Part shown: piece after piece, positions 1 through 8,860 of the stretch
How the letters are laid out: each line of letters begins with the position of its first letter
Position numbering within the stretch: the first letter of the stretch is position 1
Notes under the pieces: model-generated
The model's input: only the letters and a program-made list of their open reading frames with translations
The model's database searches: none
Told to the model about the DNA's origin: nothing
Assembly (NCBI GenBank): GCA_913055845.1
Contig: CAJXKO010000001.1
Coordinates: forward strand, 1-64,000
DNA from: an uncultured Bacteroidota bacterium
GTDB lineage: Bacteria > Bacteroidota > Rhodothermia > Rhodothermales > Salinibacteraceae
Length of the DNA stretch: 64,000 nt
Reading direction: 5' to 3'
Made by a program: the position numbers and the translations under genes

Positions 1-90
1 ATTCGTGGGCTGCCCATAGATCAGTCCCCGTTCCCCGGAGAGTCCTCGAGCATCTCACCATCCTCACGCCTGACGGCTTTTCGATTTCCT

Positions 91-951
91 ATGTCTCTGC
101 CTGATCTTGAAGGGCCCCTTGCCCTACTCGAACAGAAAGATTTCGACACGGCCGTCGAGGTCCTAGAGCACAAAGTGACCGCGATGCCGGCGCACCTGGG
201 GGCGCACGTCCTCCTGGCCTACGCGTACGAGGCCCAACAGCGCTGGTCCGGTGCTCTTGAGTCGTGGGCCAACGCCCAGTTCTTAATGCCCAACAGTCCC
301 CTTGCCACGGCGGGGAAGCGACGTGTACTTCGGCGGATGGACGGCATCGAAGACGGGGAGAGCTCAACGCCTCTCGCCGAGGGCCCGCCCCTCAAGGCCT
401 CGCCCACCGACCAATCTGCCTCCGCGACAAACGCACCGTCCACGAAATCAGGGGCTGCGGACAAAGCCCCGGAGGAGGCGGGAACGGAGGACTCGGGACT
501 TGCTCAACTCCGGCGCCAGGCCGAGCAGGAGGCCCGCCGAGGCGGAGCCCGTCCCGACCTTTCCGACACGCCTCCGTCCCCAGAGCCTCCGTCGCCCTCG
601 GAGGAATCATCGACCCCCGAGGAGCAGGTCGAGCGCCTTGAAGAGACAGACGATGACGATGACTTAGACCGCCTGATCGACGAACTGCAATCGGCCCGGA
701 TCGAACCTGAGCCCGACGCCGCGACCGACGTGCCTTCGCCGTCCGAGAAACCCAACCCCCCCGACGAGGACGACACCGAGGAGATCGTGTCGGAGACGCT
801 CGCCCGAATTCACGCGGGACAGGACGACTACCAGACGGCTGCACGGATCTACACGCAGTTGGCCGAGCAGGAGCCTGCCCGCGCCGACGAGTTCCGAAAA
901 AAGGCCGCTGAAATGCGCGAGAAGGCGGATGGCCCCGACGATACCGCCTAA
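91..951 (+). CDS. TPR-like protein with long acidic linker
   Basis: Hypothetical 286-residue protein. Residues about 1-85 read as two TPR-like helical pairs (an N-terminal 'LLEQKDFDTAVEVLEHK' repeat and an 'AYEAQQRWSGALESW' repeat). Residues about 95-220 are a disordered Pro/Ser/Glu/Asp-rich linker with a run of five Asp. The C-terminus (about 228-280) returns to a TPR-like helix pair around 'AGQDDYQTAARIYTQLA'. No signal peptide, so probably a cytoplasmic scaffold. The ATG sits 90 bases into the window, and the next gene, anmK, follows on the same strand after about 100 bases. Function unknown; a tetratricopeptide protein-protein interaction role is inference only. Confidence 0.75.
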   Translation: MSLPDLEGPLALLEQKDFDTAVEVLEHKVTAMPAHLGAHVLLAYAYEAQQRWSGALESWANAQFLMPNSPLATAGKRRVLRRMDGIEDGESSTPLAEGPPLKASPTDQSASATNAPSTKSGAADKAPEEAGTEDSGLAQLRRQAEQEARRGGARPDLSDTPPSPEPPSPSEESSTPEEQVERLEETDDDDDLDRLIDELQSARIEPEPDAATDVPSPSEKPNPPDEDDTEEIVSETLARIHAGQDDYQTAARIYTQLAEQEPARADEFRKKAAEMREKADGPDDTA

Positions 952-1052
952 TTTATGAGGGACCATGTGTTGACCCAGGCTCCGCCGTCCCAGCTGTTCG
1001 GTTTCCATCTACTCTCTACTTCTGCCTCCCCTCTCTCCTGGTGCCCACGCGC

Positions 1053-2246
1053 ATGGACACCCTTCTTTCTCTCCATCGCCAATCGCAGCGCACGGTCGTC
1101 GGACTCATGTCGGGCACCTCGCTCGACGGCATCGACGCAGCGCTCGTACACCTTACGGGGAGCGGCCCTACCCTGGCAATGGAGCCGACGGCGTTCGTTC
1201 AGATTCCCTATCCCGACGCGCTCCGAACCCTCATTCGTCAGATCACGGATGCTGGCTCGTCGTCCGTCCACTCGTTGACACGACTCGACGTCCGGCTCGC
1301 GGAAGCATACGCGGAGGCCGTCGATTGCGTGCTGGCGGAGGCCGATCTGGACCGCACGGCGCTCGACCTCGTGGGGGCCCATGGGCAAACGGTTTGTCAT
1401 CTTCCAGAGCCGGCCGACTGCGCAGGCGCGGAAGTTCGCGCGACCCTCCAGCTTGGCAACCCGTCTACGCTCGCGACCCGCTTGGGCGTACCCGTCGTGG
1501 GCAACTTCCGGGCGGCCGACCTCGCCCTGGGAGGACAGGGCGCCCCGCTGGTGCCCTATTTTGACCACGTTGTCCTGACCGATGGGGAGGAGCACCGGGG
1601 CCTGGTCAATCTGGGAGGCATCGCCAACCTCACTGTGCTACCCGCTGGGGCATCGCCGGCGGACGTCCGGGCCTTCGACACTGGCCCGGCCAACATGGTG
1701 ATCGATGCTCTCGCCGAGCGCCTTTTCGATAGCCCCTACGACCCCGACGGCCGGCACGCTGAGGCTGGCACGCCCGACCATGATCTCCTGGCCGACCTGC
1801 TCGATGGCGACTTCTTTCGGCGAGAACCGCCGAAGTCCACCGGTCGGGATGACTTTGGCCCCGCCTACGTGGACCGCCTGCTCGGAGCGGCTCAGTCGCG
1901 GGGGCTGAGCGCCGACGATACGATGGCCACAGCCACGCTACTCACCGCCGCCTCAATCTACCAGGCGTACGCGCAGTACGTGCGGTCTACCCAGTCGCTC
2001 GACGAACTCCTCGTTAGCGGAGGCGGCGTGCACAACGACACCCTCCTCCGGATGCTGCGCGACGCCTTCGCGCCCATTCCCGTCCGCACGACGTCGGAAT
2101 ACGGCGTGAACCCTGACGCGAAGGAGGCCCTCTGCTTCGCCGTTCTGGCCCATGAAAACATAAACGGCACCCCCACGAACCTTCCCTCCGTAACCGGCGC
2201 TTCGGCACGCACCCTCCTGGGATCTCTGAGCGTACCGGAACGGTAA
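1053..2246 (+). CDS. anmK: Anhydro-N-acetylmuramic acid kinase
   Basis: Cytoplasmic enzyme of peptidoglycan recycling: it hydrolyses and phosphorylates 1,6-anhydro-MurNAc to MurNAc-6-phosphate using ATP. The N-terminus carries the family phosphate-binding signature 'GLMSGTSLDGIDAAL', followed by 'GAHGQTVCHLP', 'LNLGGIANLT', 'FDTGPANMVID' and 'LLVSGGGVHNDTLL' in the usual order for the ASKHA fold. About 397 residues, close to the normal 370-390. I chose the ATG at 1053; an in-frame GTG at 1041 would add four residues. The following gene is on the opposite strand. Assignment is secure from motifs; no MurQ partner is seen nearby. Confidence 0.95.
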   Translation: MDTLLSLHRQSQRTVVGLMSGTSLDGIDAALVHLTGSGPTLAMEPTAFVQIPYPDALRTLIRQITDAGSSSVHSLTRLDVRLAEAYAEAVDCVLAEADLDRTALDLVGAHGQTVCHLPEPADCAGAEVRATLQLGNPSTLATRLGVPVVGNFRAADLALGGQGAPLVPYFDHVVLTDGEEHRGLVNLGGIANLTVLPAGASPADVRAFDTGPANMVIDALAERLFDSPYDPDGRHAEAGTPDHDLLADLLDGDFFRREPPKSTGRDDFGPAYVDRLLGAAQSRGLSADDTMATATLLTAASIYQAYAQYVRSTQSLDELLVSGGGVHNDTLLRMLRDAFAPIPVRTTSEYGVNPDAKEALCFAVLAHENINGTPTNLPSVTGASARTLLGSLSVPER

Positions 2247-2331
2247 GCACTGGCAATTTGCTCCTCTTCGGACTAGGCACATGCGTCGTCACCTAGCGCG
2301 AGGAGCATGCGAGGAGTCGTTGGGAGGCCAA

Positions 2332-2559
2332 TTAGGCACTGGCAGACCGCCCCCCGATACCTCCCTGATCCTCCGCCGAGAGGCGATAGCGAATCTCTCC
2401 AAGCAGCTGCAGGGCTCGACCAAAGGCGGTGAGCACGAAGGACGTGCCAATCAGCATCCCACTGAGCAGTACCGGGGAGACGGGCGGATTGGTGAGCGTG
2501 GGAACGATGAGCAAAAGGGCAAGGCAGAGTGCGGAAACGACGTACAACGATCTGTGCAT
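2332..2559 (-). CDS. Small two-helix membrane protein
   Basis: A 75-residue reading frame with two strongly hydrophobic segments, about residues 4-23 and 31-47, followed by a short polar tail rich in Gly/Ser. The hydrophobic pattern in a GC-rich genome argues that it is real, and it lies alone between anmK (opposite strand, convergent) and the long hairpin-rich gap. No family recognised. It could also be a chance frame; the support is only hydropathy and an ATG start. Confidence 0.5.
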   Translation of the reverse strand: MHRSLYVVSALCLALLLIVPTLTNPPVSPVLLSGMLIGTSFVLTAFGRALQLLGEIRYRLSAEDQGGIGGRSASA

Positions 2560-3073
2560 CGGTTCTGGAAATCGGATCTGTCATCGGAATGAGTGCGATG
2601 ACCAAAGACTCACAGAACCGGAAGAACAGAATACTCTTTCAGAGCATGCCCTCTATAGAAACAGATCCGTTCCTCCCACAAAAGAGGCTGAGCCCGCCGG
2701 TTCCCCATGGATGACCGGCCCGTGATCGGTTCACGGTAGTCCCGCTCCCAGTGCCTGGCCCGCGAGCCTCCCTCCTTCTAGAGTATCCGCTTGACGAGTT
2801 TTCCGATGCTGATTTTTACCAATTCCCTGAGCCAAGTTCGCTTACTCTCCCACAGCGGATCAGCCGTCTTCGAGCATGCCCGCTGGGGACTGCTTCCGTA
2901 CTTAGCATTACGCTTTGGTAGGTCTTCTCTCCTTTTGGCCCCGGACGAGTCGACCCGGGAAGACGCCTCCGGAGCCGGACCGGGCACTGTTGGCATGTAC
3001 CTTGTACCCATAGAGGGGCAGAACACAAAACCGTAGAGCCGTCACGAACTCGGACGCATCGCCCAAGTAGATA

Positions 3074-3171
3074 GGGGCTCCGTCCGGCCCATCGGCGCGT
3101 TTCCTCTGGAATCACAGGGCCAGGGGACCACAGGGTTGTTGGCATGACGCCGGCGGGCCGGACGGAGCCCC
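3074..3171. repeat. 17-bp perfect inverted repeat, 64-base loop
   Basis: The 17 bases at 3074-3090 (ggggctccgtccggccc) are the exact reverse complement of 3155-3171. Pairing can extend inward imperfectly through the 'cggcg' stretches beside each arm. No coding frame explains it. It could be a structured RNA, a remnant of a mobile element with terminal repeats, or a terminator-like hairpin; the loop is long for a terminator and there is no adjacent T-run. Confidence 0.7.
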
Positions 3172-3308
3172 TTTCGTATGTCTCATAACGACGACACGAA
3201 AGATTTCGGTCGCTCGGGACAACGTCAAGGACGCGCGCTCATTCAGCGTCAGGCCACACCTTGTGTCAGGCAGCGCCAAGAAGGATTAACTTCCGCCCCC
3301 CGGCCACC

Positions 3309-3382
3309 AAAAAGCCCCCTACCCAGCACTGTCTCTGAAACTACTAGCAGTCAGAGGCGGGAGGCACTGGGGCAGGGGGCTT
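3309..3382 (-). terminator. Two-tier hairpin terminator, reverse strand
   Basis: Outer arms aagccccct (3312-3320) and agggggctt (3374-3382) pair perfectly, and an inner stem ctctga/tcagag (3333-3338 with 3351-3356) stacks inside. Read on the minus strand the outer stem is followed by five T (the aaaaa at 3309-3313). It lies about 105 bases after the stop of the reverse-strand gene 3488-4483, as expected for an intrinsic terminator. Confidence 0.65.
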
Positions 3383-3487
3383 CGCTGCTGCACGTCCAAG
3401 TAGAAGGGAGGCTGGGAGAGATGGGGATAGACACCAAGGAAATTCTGAAACGGTGTCGGAATTTTTCTCCGCTCCCTCCAAGACAGT

Positions 3488-4483
3488 TTAGAAATCCCCG
3501 ATCACCTTCTTGGCGAACTCCTCGCCGACGTTCCCCCCCGCATCTTCTGCCCCCTCGTCTTCCTCGGTTGCCTGTTCGCTTGCTGCCTGATTGCTCTCAG
3601 ACTGTTGCTCCTCAGGGACATTGCTACTCTCCGCCGGTTCCTGCTGATGCATGCTCTGCTCGGACGCTCCATCGTCAGGCTCCGCAGGGGTATTTTCAGC
3701 GAGGTCGGAGACGGTTTCTTCACGCTGCTCCTCATCCAGCACCTCTGAGTGCCCGTTCTGGGCCAGATCCCGTGCCGGCTCTTTGTTCGTCTGGACATCC
3801 AGCTGCTGAAGAGACGTCCGCACGACCGGGCGGAACTTCTCCAGAACGTCTTCGGACACCTCCCCTTCGTAGACCTGCGCCGCCAGGAACCGCACGAAGT
3901 GCTGATCCAGGGTCTCTTGCTGCTGGGCAAAGTAGCTTTGCAGTCGTCGGGTGTACTGGAGCTCAAAGGCGGCCGAGTGCACCGCTTCCGCGTTAAACTC
4001 GGACTTGGTGAGTCGCCTCAGAAACCGAACCGACTCCGATTCTTGATCGAGGCCTGATTCATACTCTGAGAGATCGAATTCTAAGAACGGCCGCCTAGCC
4101 CCTCCCGTTCTCTCCTCAAGCGCCGCGTAAAATTGATAACGTCGCCCATTCGTAACAGCAACAACATCAGCCACCGACGCCTCCACGCCCCGTAGAATCG
4201 AAGGGCTGTCGAGACTGTCCAGATCGGTTCCGGCCTCTTCGCACTGAAAAAGCATGGCCGGCCTCCCATCGACCCTGATGGCGTAGTCGGACCTCACTGT
4301 CTCCCCATCCCCAAGCTCCACAGCGTATCCGGGCTCTACCTCCCGCACATCGAATGGATCGTACCCAAGAACATCGAAGAAGGGGAGGAGAAGGGCATTT
4401 TTCGTCTTGTCTCGGGTGTCGAGGGCTTCTAGTTGATGCTCGGCCCGCGCTTTCAGGGCTGAGAGAGGTTCTGAAAGTCGCAT
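3488..4483 (-). CDS. HsdR_N-like nuclease-fold protein, degenerate active site
   Basis: 331 residues from the ATG at 4483 (an upstream in-frame start would add 20 unconserved residues). Residues about 1-180 resemble the stand-alone 'type I restriction enzyme R protein N-terminal' domain: a helix with 'RDKTKNALLLPFFDVLGYDPFDV', then 'RSDYAIRVDGRPAMLFQCEE'. In this PD-(D/E)xK family the third strand normally reads E-x-K; here D66 is kept but the pair is Q80 and E82, so nuclease activity looks lost. The last 120 residues are a low-complexity acidic Gln/Glu/Ser tail. No hsdM or hsdS and no helicase domain are present, so this is not a complete restriction system. Role unknown. Confidence 0.75.
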   Translation of the reverse strand: MRLSEPLSALKARAEHQLEALDTRDKTKNALLLPFFDVLGYDPFDVREVEPGYAVELGDGETVRSDYAIRVDGRPAMLFQCEEAGTDLDSLDSPSILRGVEASVADVVAVTNGRRYQFYAALEERTGGARRPFLEFDLSEYESGLDQESESVRFLRRLTKSEFNAEAVHSAAFELQYTRRLQSYFAQQQETLDQHFVRFLAAQVYEGEVSEDVLEKFRPVVRTSLQQLDVQTNKEPARDLAQNGHSEVLDEEQREETVSDLAENTPAEPDDGASEQSMHQQEPAESSNVPEEQQSESNQAASEQATEEDEGAEDAGGNVGEEFAKKVIGDF

Positions 4484-5189
4484 AACTGGAGAAGTGCGTG
4501 ATGAATAGGAGTAACAAGGAGACGCCGGGACGCCAAAATCCATATTCTAATTTTCGCAAATAGTGTACCCGGAAGCACTCCGGACCCTTTTGCACCCTCC
4601 GAACGATTCTTTCGTCGCCTTATGTTACGATTTAACAGAACGTATTGAGATTTCTACGAGAACGACTTCTCGGGGCGTGCCTCTTCGGAGCAAACCGAAA
4701 AACTGGGTTTTGTCACCGATCGAAGCAGTCCGGAGTGTTTCCTGTGGCCCGCCGCCTCGCATCCTTGGATGCAGGCCGCAATTCTCAAATACGGTCCCTC
4801 TGTGTAGGGTGTTGGCCAAAAACCCGATGGGTCGGGACGGCTCAAACTCCGAGACGCACGACCCGACTTTCTTTCCTAAAGGAGGCGCCCTCCCAACGAT
4901 TTTCGTGGTCTAACTTTTGCGAGGAACCATAGCCGGAGATGATCGGGACGACGCAGCCTTCGACACGCCCGCCTCCCGCCGGCCAATTATCTTTTACTAG
5001 TGCTAGCCACCTCTCTGTAGCCCGCAGGGAATTTCCAAAACAAGATAAGGTACGCACGTCAGGAAGCTTGGCAATGTCGCCCCGACCGGTCCCTGGTCCT
5101 GCAGGGTTCGATTGCGGACCCAGAGCCAGTTGACCTCCTCCACGTAGTCGTTTGCGCACAATTTCTCAGCATCCTCTACGCCTTACGCT
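4484..5189. other. Gene-free gap
   Basis: About 700 bases without a frame I can support. The only clear local structure is the short hairpin gcatcc-tt-ggatgc at 4759-4772. A 'ggttcgat' string near 5105 looks like a tRNA T-arm, but its flanks do not pair. The region should contain promoters for the divergent neighbours, but none is convincing. Confidence 0.5.
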
Positions 5190-5486
5190 ATGGCCCCTCC
5201 CACTCGTAACGACCTCTTGGATCTCATAGAAGAGACCTACGGAGAACGTCATCCCAATTTCGAGTCGATCCGCAAGCAGTATAGGCTAATTACCGAGCAG
5301 TGCCACGATCAGGAGATCGAGAGCGACGCGAGACTCCTGATTGCCGGCCTAGACGCCACAAAAAACACCTACGAAGACTGGAGCGACATGAACGACTACG
5401 AAAAGAATCAAGCCCTGAATGCCGTCGAGCGTATACGGAATGTAACTCGATCCACCCTCAACAAGTACGACGTGGCTGTCGGGTAG
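5190..5486 (+). CDS. Small hypothetical protein
   Basis: 98 residues, acidic, predicted mostly helical, with no signal peptide or membrane segment ('LLDLIEETYGERHPNFESI' near the start, 'NAVERIRNVTRSTLNKYD' near the end). It starts with a plain ATG and precedes the DUF2513 gene by about 115 bases on the same strand, so the two may be co-transcribed. I do not recognise the family. Confidence 0.55.
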   Translation: MAPPTRNDLLDLIEETYGERHPNFESIRKQYRLITEQCHDQEIESDARLLIAGLDATKNTYEDWSDMNDYEKNQALNAVERIRNVTRSTLNKYDVAVG

Positions 5487-5601
5487 CTTTTTTGACTGCC
5501 GGAACGCCACATGTCCGAAGGGAGACTGCCGTTCTGCCGTGCGCGACGCACTCCTCTCGGCTGTCCCCGCAACTCTCCACCACCTAAGTAGCAAACGACT
5601 G

Positions 5602-5895
5602 ATGAAACGGAACATGGACCTAGTACGGGAAATTCTCTCGGAGGTGCGGGACACGGACCCATTCTCGACGGAACCGGCCGATTTTCACGCCGGACAGCTT
5701 CCCGGTCAGTGGGGAATGAAGAAGGTCTCGTACCATCTTGTTCTTCTGTTGGAGGAAGGCTTTCTCACCCGCAGTACGCTTCATGTCGGACGGTGGCAAG
5801 ACCAAAGCAAACAGGACGAAGAGGCCGGCCTTCGCCTGACCTGGAAAGGGCACGACTTACTCAGGAAACTCAACGAAGAAAAAGCATATCTGTAA
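5602..5895 (+). CDS. DUF2513 family protein
   Basis: 97 residues from the ATG at 5602, chosen because 'MKRNMDLVREILSEV' is the usual N-terminus of DUF2513 proteins. The middle keeps the 'YHLVLLLEEGFL' winged-helix-like segment and the C-terminus has the characteristic 'LRLTWKGHDLLRKL'. Family members are small, of unknown function, and often found in accessory or phage-like regions. That fits the sparse surroundings, but no other phage gene is visible here. An upstream in-frame start would add 21 unconserved residues. Confidence 0.75.
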   Translation: MKRNMDLVREILSEVRDTDPFSTEPADFHAGQLPGQWGMKKVSYHLVLLLEEGFLTRSTLHVGRWQDQSKQDEEAGLRLTWKGHDLLRKLNEEKAYL

Positions 5896-6486
5896 GCTCT
5901 CTTGTCCGAATCTCCACCTTTTGACATGCTGTGTACTGATTCGTCGAGGTCCCGGCGGTGCCCCTGATCTGAGGTTCTCGTTTCACCTGGGAAGGTGCCG
6001 TCGCATCGAGAGCCTGGACGTAAGAATTTAACTAGGACTGAACGCAGGCAAGCAGGGCCGACACCGGCTCTTCTCCTGTGCCTAAAACAAGTTGTTCTAG
6101 TCTTGACGCCCAAACAGGAGTAGTGGGGACCCTTTCATTGATTTCCGACGGATTCAGTGATACATTGAGGTATTGACTGAGTTCTCAGCGCAATATTTTC
6201 GTCTTTGTGGACGCGGCATCAGAACCCACCATGCGCCCGATGCCGACCGTCTTCGCTCAGGCGCTTTCTTCGAGGCTTTTGGTAAGGGCAGACTATTCCT
6301 CCCCAATATCCTCACGCTTCAAGTCAGGGGGAGACGCCTCCCAGGAGCCTCTCGCCAGAAGAACTAGTTTGCGTGCCTCGATGGCACGTAGCCCCCGATA
6401 GGAAACGTGGAGCCCCCTGTGCGCCCCGCGTTTCTACCGGTATGCACCCCGCCCAACCACCACGATCAAACAAACCTTCCACGCTC
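5896..6486. other. Gene-free gap upstream of GT5-like gene
   Basis: About 590 bases without a credible gene. It contains a promoter-like string at 6173-6207 (separate entry). The overlapping short frames have no motifs and odd composition. Confidence 0.5.
6173..6207 (+). promoter_or_regulatory. Candidate promoter-like element
   Basis: TTG at 6173-6175, then 18 bases, then TATTTTCG at 6194-6201, close to the Bacteroidota TTTG-N19-TAnnTTTG pattern. The string atattttcgtctttg (6193-6207) recurs almost exactly at 50012-50027 ahead of the M1 peptidase gene. It lies nearly 290 bases before the GT5-like start, so assignment to that gene is uncertain. Confidence 0.3.
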
Positions 6487-7257
6487 ATGGCCTCTTCGAA
6501 CCGTCTGCTCTACGTTGCCGGTGCCTTGACACCGTTCACGCAGCGTTCCTCCCTCGCATCCCTGACGCGTTCCCTTCCGGAAGAGGTTCAGGCCGAAGGG
6601 GACTTCGAGGTTCGTATCATGATGCCCTGCTATAGCAGCATTAGCGAGCGCAAACACAATCTCCACGAGGTCATCCGACTCTCGAACACGGACGTGCCCA
6701 TGGGGGAGGCGATGGAGACCGTCTCGGTAAAGGTGGCCTCGGTACCGAACGCCCAGTTGCAGGTCTACTTCATGGACCACGAGGAGTATTTTGACCGAAA
6801 CGGTCAGGGCACCGATTCAGACGGCAATGCGTTCGACGACAACGCGGACCGGACCCTCTTTTTTAACCGGTCGGTCCTGGAAACGCTTCGCAAGCTCCGG
6901 TGGGGCCCTGACCTGATCCATTCGTTTGGCTGGATGAGCGGCTTGCTTCCCTCCCTCTTGGCTACCACATACGCCAACGACGACCTGTTCGGGGATACGA
7001 AGTCGGTCTTCACTCCTAACAATGAGGCCCCCGAGACACACGTCGACGCGTCCTTCGCCGAGCGCATGGGACTTCCACTAGACGGCGCGACGGGATCGAC
7101 CCTCTCTGAAATTGGACATAGCTACGCGGACGCAACCATTTTCCCACCCGGTCACTCGTCGACCGATGGGCTCCGAGCATTCGGGGAAGAGACCGAGGGG
7201 CGACGCGACCAGGCCGTTTCCCTGTATGATCAAATGCTCGGTGAAGTCCCTGCGTAG
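6487..7257 (+). CDS. GT5-type glycogen/starch synthase half-protein
   Basis: 256 residues from the ATG at 6487 ('MASSNRLLYVAGALTPFTQR'). It matches the N-terminal GT5 domain of glycogen synthases as found in Bacteroidota: 'VRIMMPCYSSISERKHNLHEVIRLS', 'VYFMDHEEYF', 'PDLIHSFGWMSGLLPSLL', and 'KSVFTPNN'. The C-terminal GT-B domain is absent, and the ADP-glucose-binding KTGGL motif expected near residue 15 is replaced by 'QRSSL'. It is therefore unlikely to polymerise glucan by itself. The gene is followed by a DUF4270-like lipoprotein gene, an arrangement known from Bacteroidota. A catalytic or sugar-sensing role is open. Confidence 0.8.
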   Translation: MASSNRLLYVAGALTPFTQRSSLASLTRSLPEEVQAEGDFEVRIMMPCYSSISERKHNLHEVIRLSNTDVPMGEAMETVSVKVASVPNAQLQVYFMDHEEYFDRNGQGTDSDGNAFDDNADRTLFFNRSVLETLRKLRWGPDLIHSFGWMSGLLPSLLATTYANDDLFGDTKSVFTPNNEAPETHVDASFAERMGLPLDGATGSTLSEIGHSYADATIFPPGHSSTDGLRAFGEETEGRRDQAVSLYDQMLGEVPA

Positions 7258-7349
7258 GGATCACCCTCTCAGAAACACCCTCCTCTCGGGCGGCTTTCAG
7301 GACCTTGATTCATAGGACGCTCGCTTTCGCTAGGGCCTAGTCCGGCGCG

Positions 7350-7361
7350 AAACCCGGGTTT
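7350..7361. promoter_or_regulatory. 12-bp perfect palindrome (possible operator)
   Basis: aaacccgggttt is fully self-complementary and lies 65 bases before the lipoprotein gene at 7426. It is immediately followed by a small hairpin, gccct-gtgtg-agggc (7363-7377). It may be an operator for a dimeric regulator or part of a terminator for the preceding gene; no regulator is known. Confidence 0.35.
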
Positions 7362-7425
7362 TGCCCTGTGTGAGGGCGATTGGGCTCTCCACCCCCTTAT
7401 TCACTGGCTGCCGCCTGCACTGACG

Positions 7426-8808
7426 ATGTTCATGAGGCTCTCCTGGCTTTGCGCCGTCCTCGTCGGCGGCGCTGCGCTCCTCTCGCTTTCTGCCTGCAGC
7501 GACTCGTCGGACGTAGGTCTAGGGGTCGGCCCACCATCCGACTCTTTGCAGGGCGGACAGCCCCTGACACTCGATGTTTCCCCTTCGCTCGCGGACACGG
7601 CACGGGACGTTCCCATTACGGGGGAGAACGCGCGCCAGCCCCCCAATCGGGATGCGTGGCGGTTTCTCGCCGGTACAGTGAACGACCCCGCCTCGGGGCC
7701 GGGTGTGATCGAGGCGGAGGGATACGTGGACTTCGCTGGGCGCAACAGCCTTCCTTCCGCAATTGCCTCCGCCGACGACGCGGACTCCCTCACCGCTGAA
7801 CTCCGTCTACCGACCGTCTACCTGCACGGCATCGCCGACGGAGAAATCTCGGTAGAGGTGTATGATCTCACCGAGGAGGCAACGATGGATTCGGCGCGGG
7901 CGGATGCCAGTTTCGAAGCCGACGAAATGAATCCGGCCTCGGTCAGTACGGCACAGATTTCGCCGACCGACTCTCTGGTAACCATCGAGCTCCGGCAGAA
8001 TTGGATCCGGCAAAACCTTACAGTCCTGCAAGACACGAGCGACGACGGCCTTTCCTTTGAGGATAATTTCTCGGGCTTCAAGATCGTCGCCCCCAATAGC
8101 GAAGCCGTCGTCGGTTTCTCGTCCTCCGATGCGGCGCTGCGCCTCACGCACGTCTCCGACACCGCATCGGCTGATTTTCCGGCCCTGAAGACGTTTACCC
8201 ATATCACAGAACGGAACGCAGCGTCCGCCCCCACGGGATACAAGCTACTACAGGGCGGCGTAGGGGCAGGACTCACGATGGAATGGGATTTCGACGCGCC
8301 GCCCCTCGATACGCTCCGGAATGCCCCCCTAAACCGGGCCGAAATTTTTGTACCCGTCGACACGTCTGAGCTAAACCGTCGCACCGGACCGGACTTCTCT
8401 CGCCCACTCCCCAGCGGTTTTCGCGTCGTTGCAACGCGACACCCTGACCCCGACACCCCGTCGTGCTCCAATATCTTTGGAGTCTTGGGACTGGCAACGG
8501 GCAATCGAGCCTGCACGCTCCCCCTCGTCTCTTCCGCCGCCCCGGCAGCAGCCCTCGTTAGCAACGACATCGCCCGTCCCATCTTTGCCCAGTCGTTCCG
8601 ACGGGTGCGGGAGACAAACGGGACATCCGACCCTCCTCTGTTCACTACGTTCCGGGTCTTTGCCGCCGATCGGCAATCAGCAGACAGCGGCTCGCGCGCA
8701 ACGCTCCAGCCCGGCTTGCCAACCACGGTCCCCGTCCTCATCCCCGACCAGACGGCCCCTGAAGACCCTGGGCCGCCCCGCGCCACCTTGACCGTAACGC
8801 CGCTTTAG
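7426..8808 (+). CDS. DUF4270-like lipoprotein
   Basis: 460 residues with a lipoprotein signal peptide: hydrophobic core about residues 8-22, lipobox 'LSAC' with the acceptor Cys near residue 24, then 'SDSSDVGLGVGP', like the 'GLxVxP' start of DUF4270 proteins. The rest is beta-rich with no catalytic motif. Such proteins sit at the outer membrane or periplasmic face. The gene follows the GT5-half gene and precedes an outer-membrane barrel gene by about 50 bases, suggesting a three-gene envelope unit. Family call rests on N-terminal pattern plus context. Confidence 0.7.
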   Translation: MFMRLSWLCAVLVGGAALLSLSACSDSSDVGLGVGPPSDSLQGGQPLTLDVSPSLADTARDVPITGENARQPPNRDAWRFLAGTVNDPASGPGVIEAEGYVDFAGRNSLPSAIASADDADSLTAELRLPTVYLHGIADGEISVEVYDLTEEATMDSARADASFEADEMNPASVSTAQISPTDSLVTIELRQNWIRQNLTVLQDTSDDGLSFEDNFSGFKIVAPNSEAVVGFSSSDAALRLTHVSDTASADFPALKTFTHITERNAASAPTGYKLLQGGVGAGLTMEWDFDAPPLDTLRNAPLNRAEIFVPVDTSELNRRTGPDFSRPLPSGFRVVATRHPDPDTPSCSNIFGVLGLATGNRACTLPLVSSAAPAAALVSNDIARPIFAQSFRRVRETNGTSDPPLFTTFRVFAADRQSADSGSRATLQPGLPTTVPVLIPDQTAPEDPGPPRATLTVTPL

Positions 8809-8860
8809 ATCGATGATGGTGTCTCCTCGGCCCACGTTCTCCACGATGCGCGACGGCTCA

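Larger units (their letters stand above)
2560..3487. other. Gene-poor gap with two large inverted repeats
   Basis: No convincing gene in about 930 bases. Short overlapping frames exist on both strands, but none has recognisable motifs. The stretch holds two long stem-loops described separately (3074-3171 and 3309-3382). The second is probably the terminator of the reverse-strand gene ending at 3488. Confidence 0.6.

Noticed and set aside
2778-3036. Overlapping short frames on both strands
   Set aside because: No conserved motif, no signal or membrane segment, and the two frames oppose each other; treated as non-coding.
3178-3996. Forward frame of about 270 residues overlapping the HsdR_N-like gene
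   Set aside because: Pro/Arg/Ser-rich shadow translation of the opposite strand, without family resemblance.
5100-5125. tRNA T-arm-like 'gggttcgattgc'
   Set aside because: Flanking bases do not form the 5-bp T-stem and no cloverleaf arms are found around it.
5190-5895. Toxin-antitoxin pair
   Set aside because: The second gene is DUF2513 and the first has no toxin or antitoxin motif; spacing of over 100 bases is also wide for such pairs.
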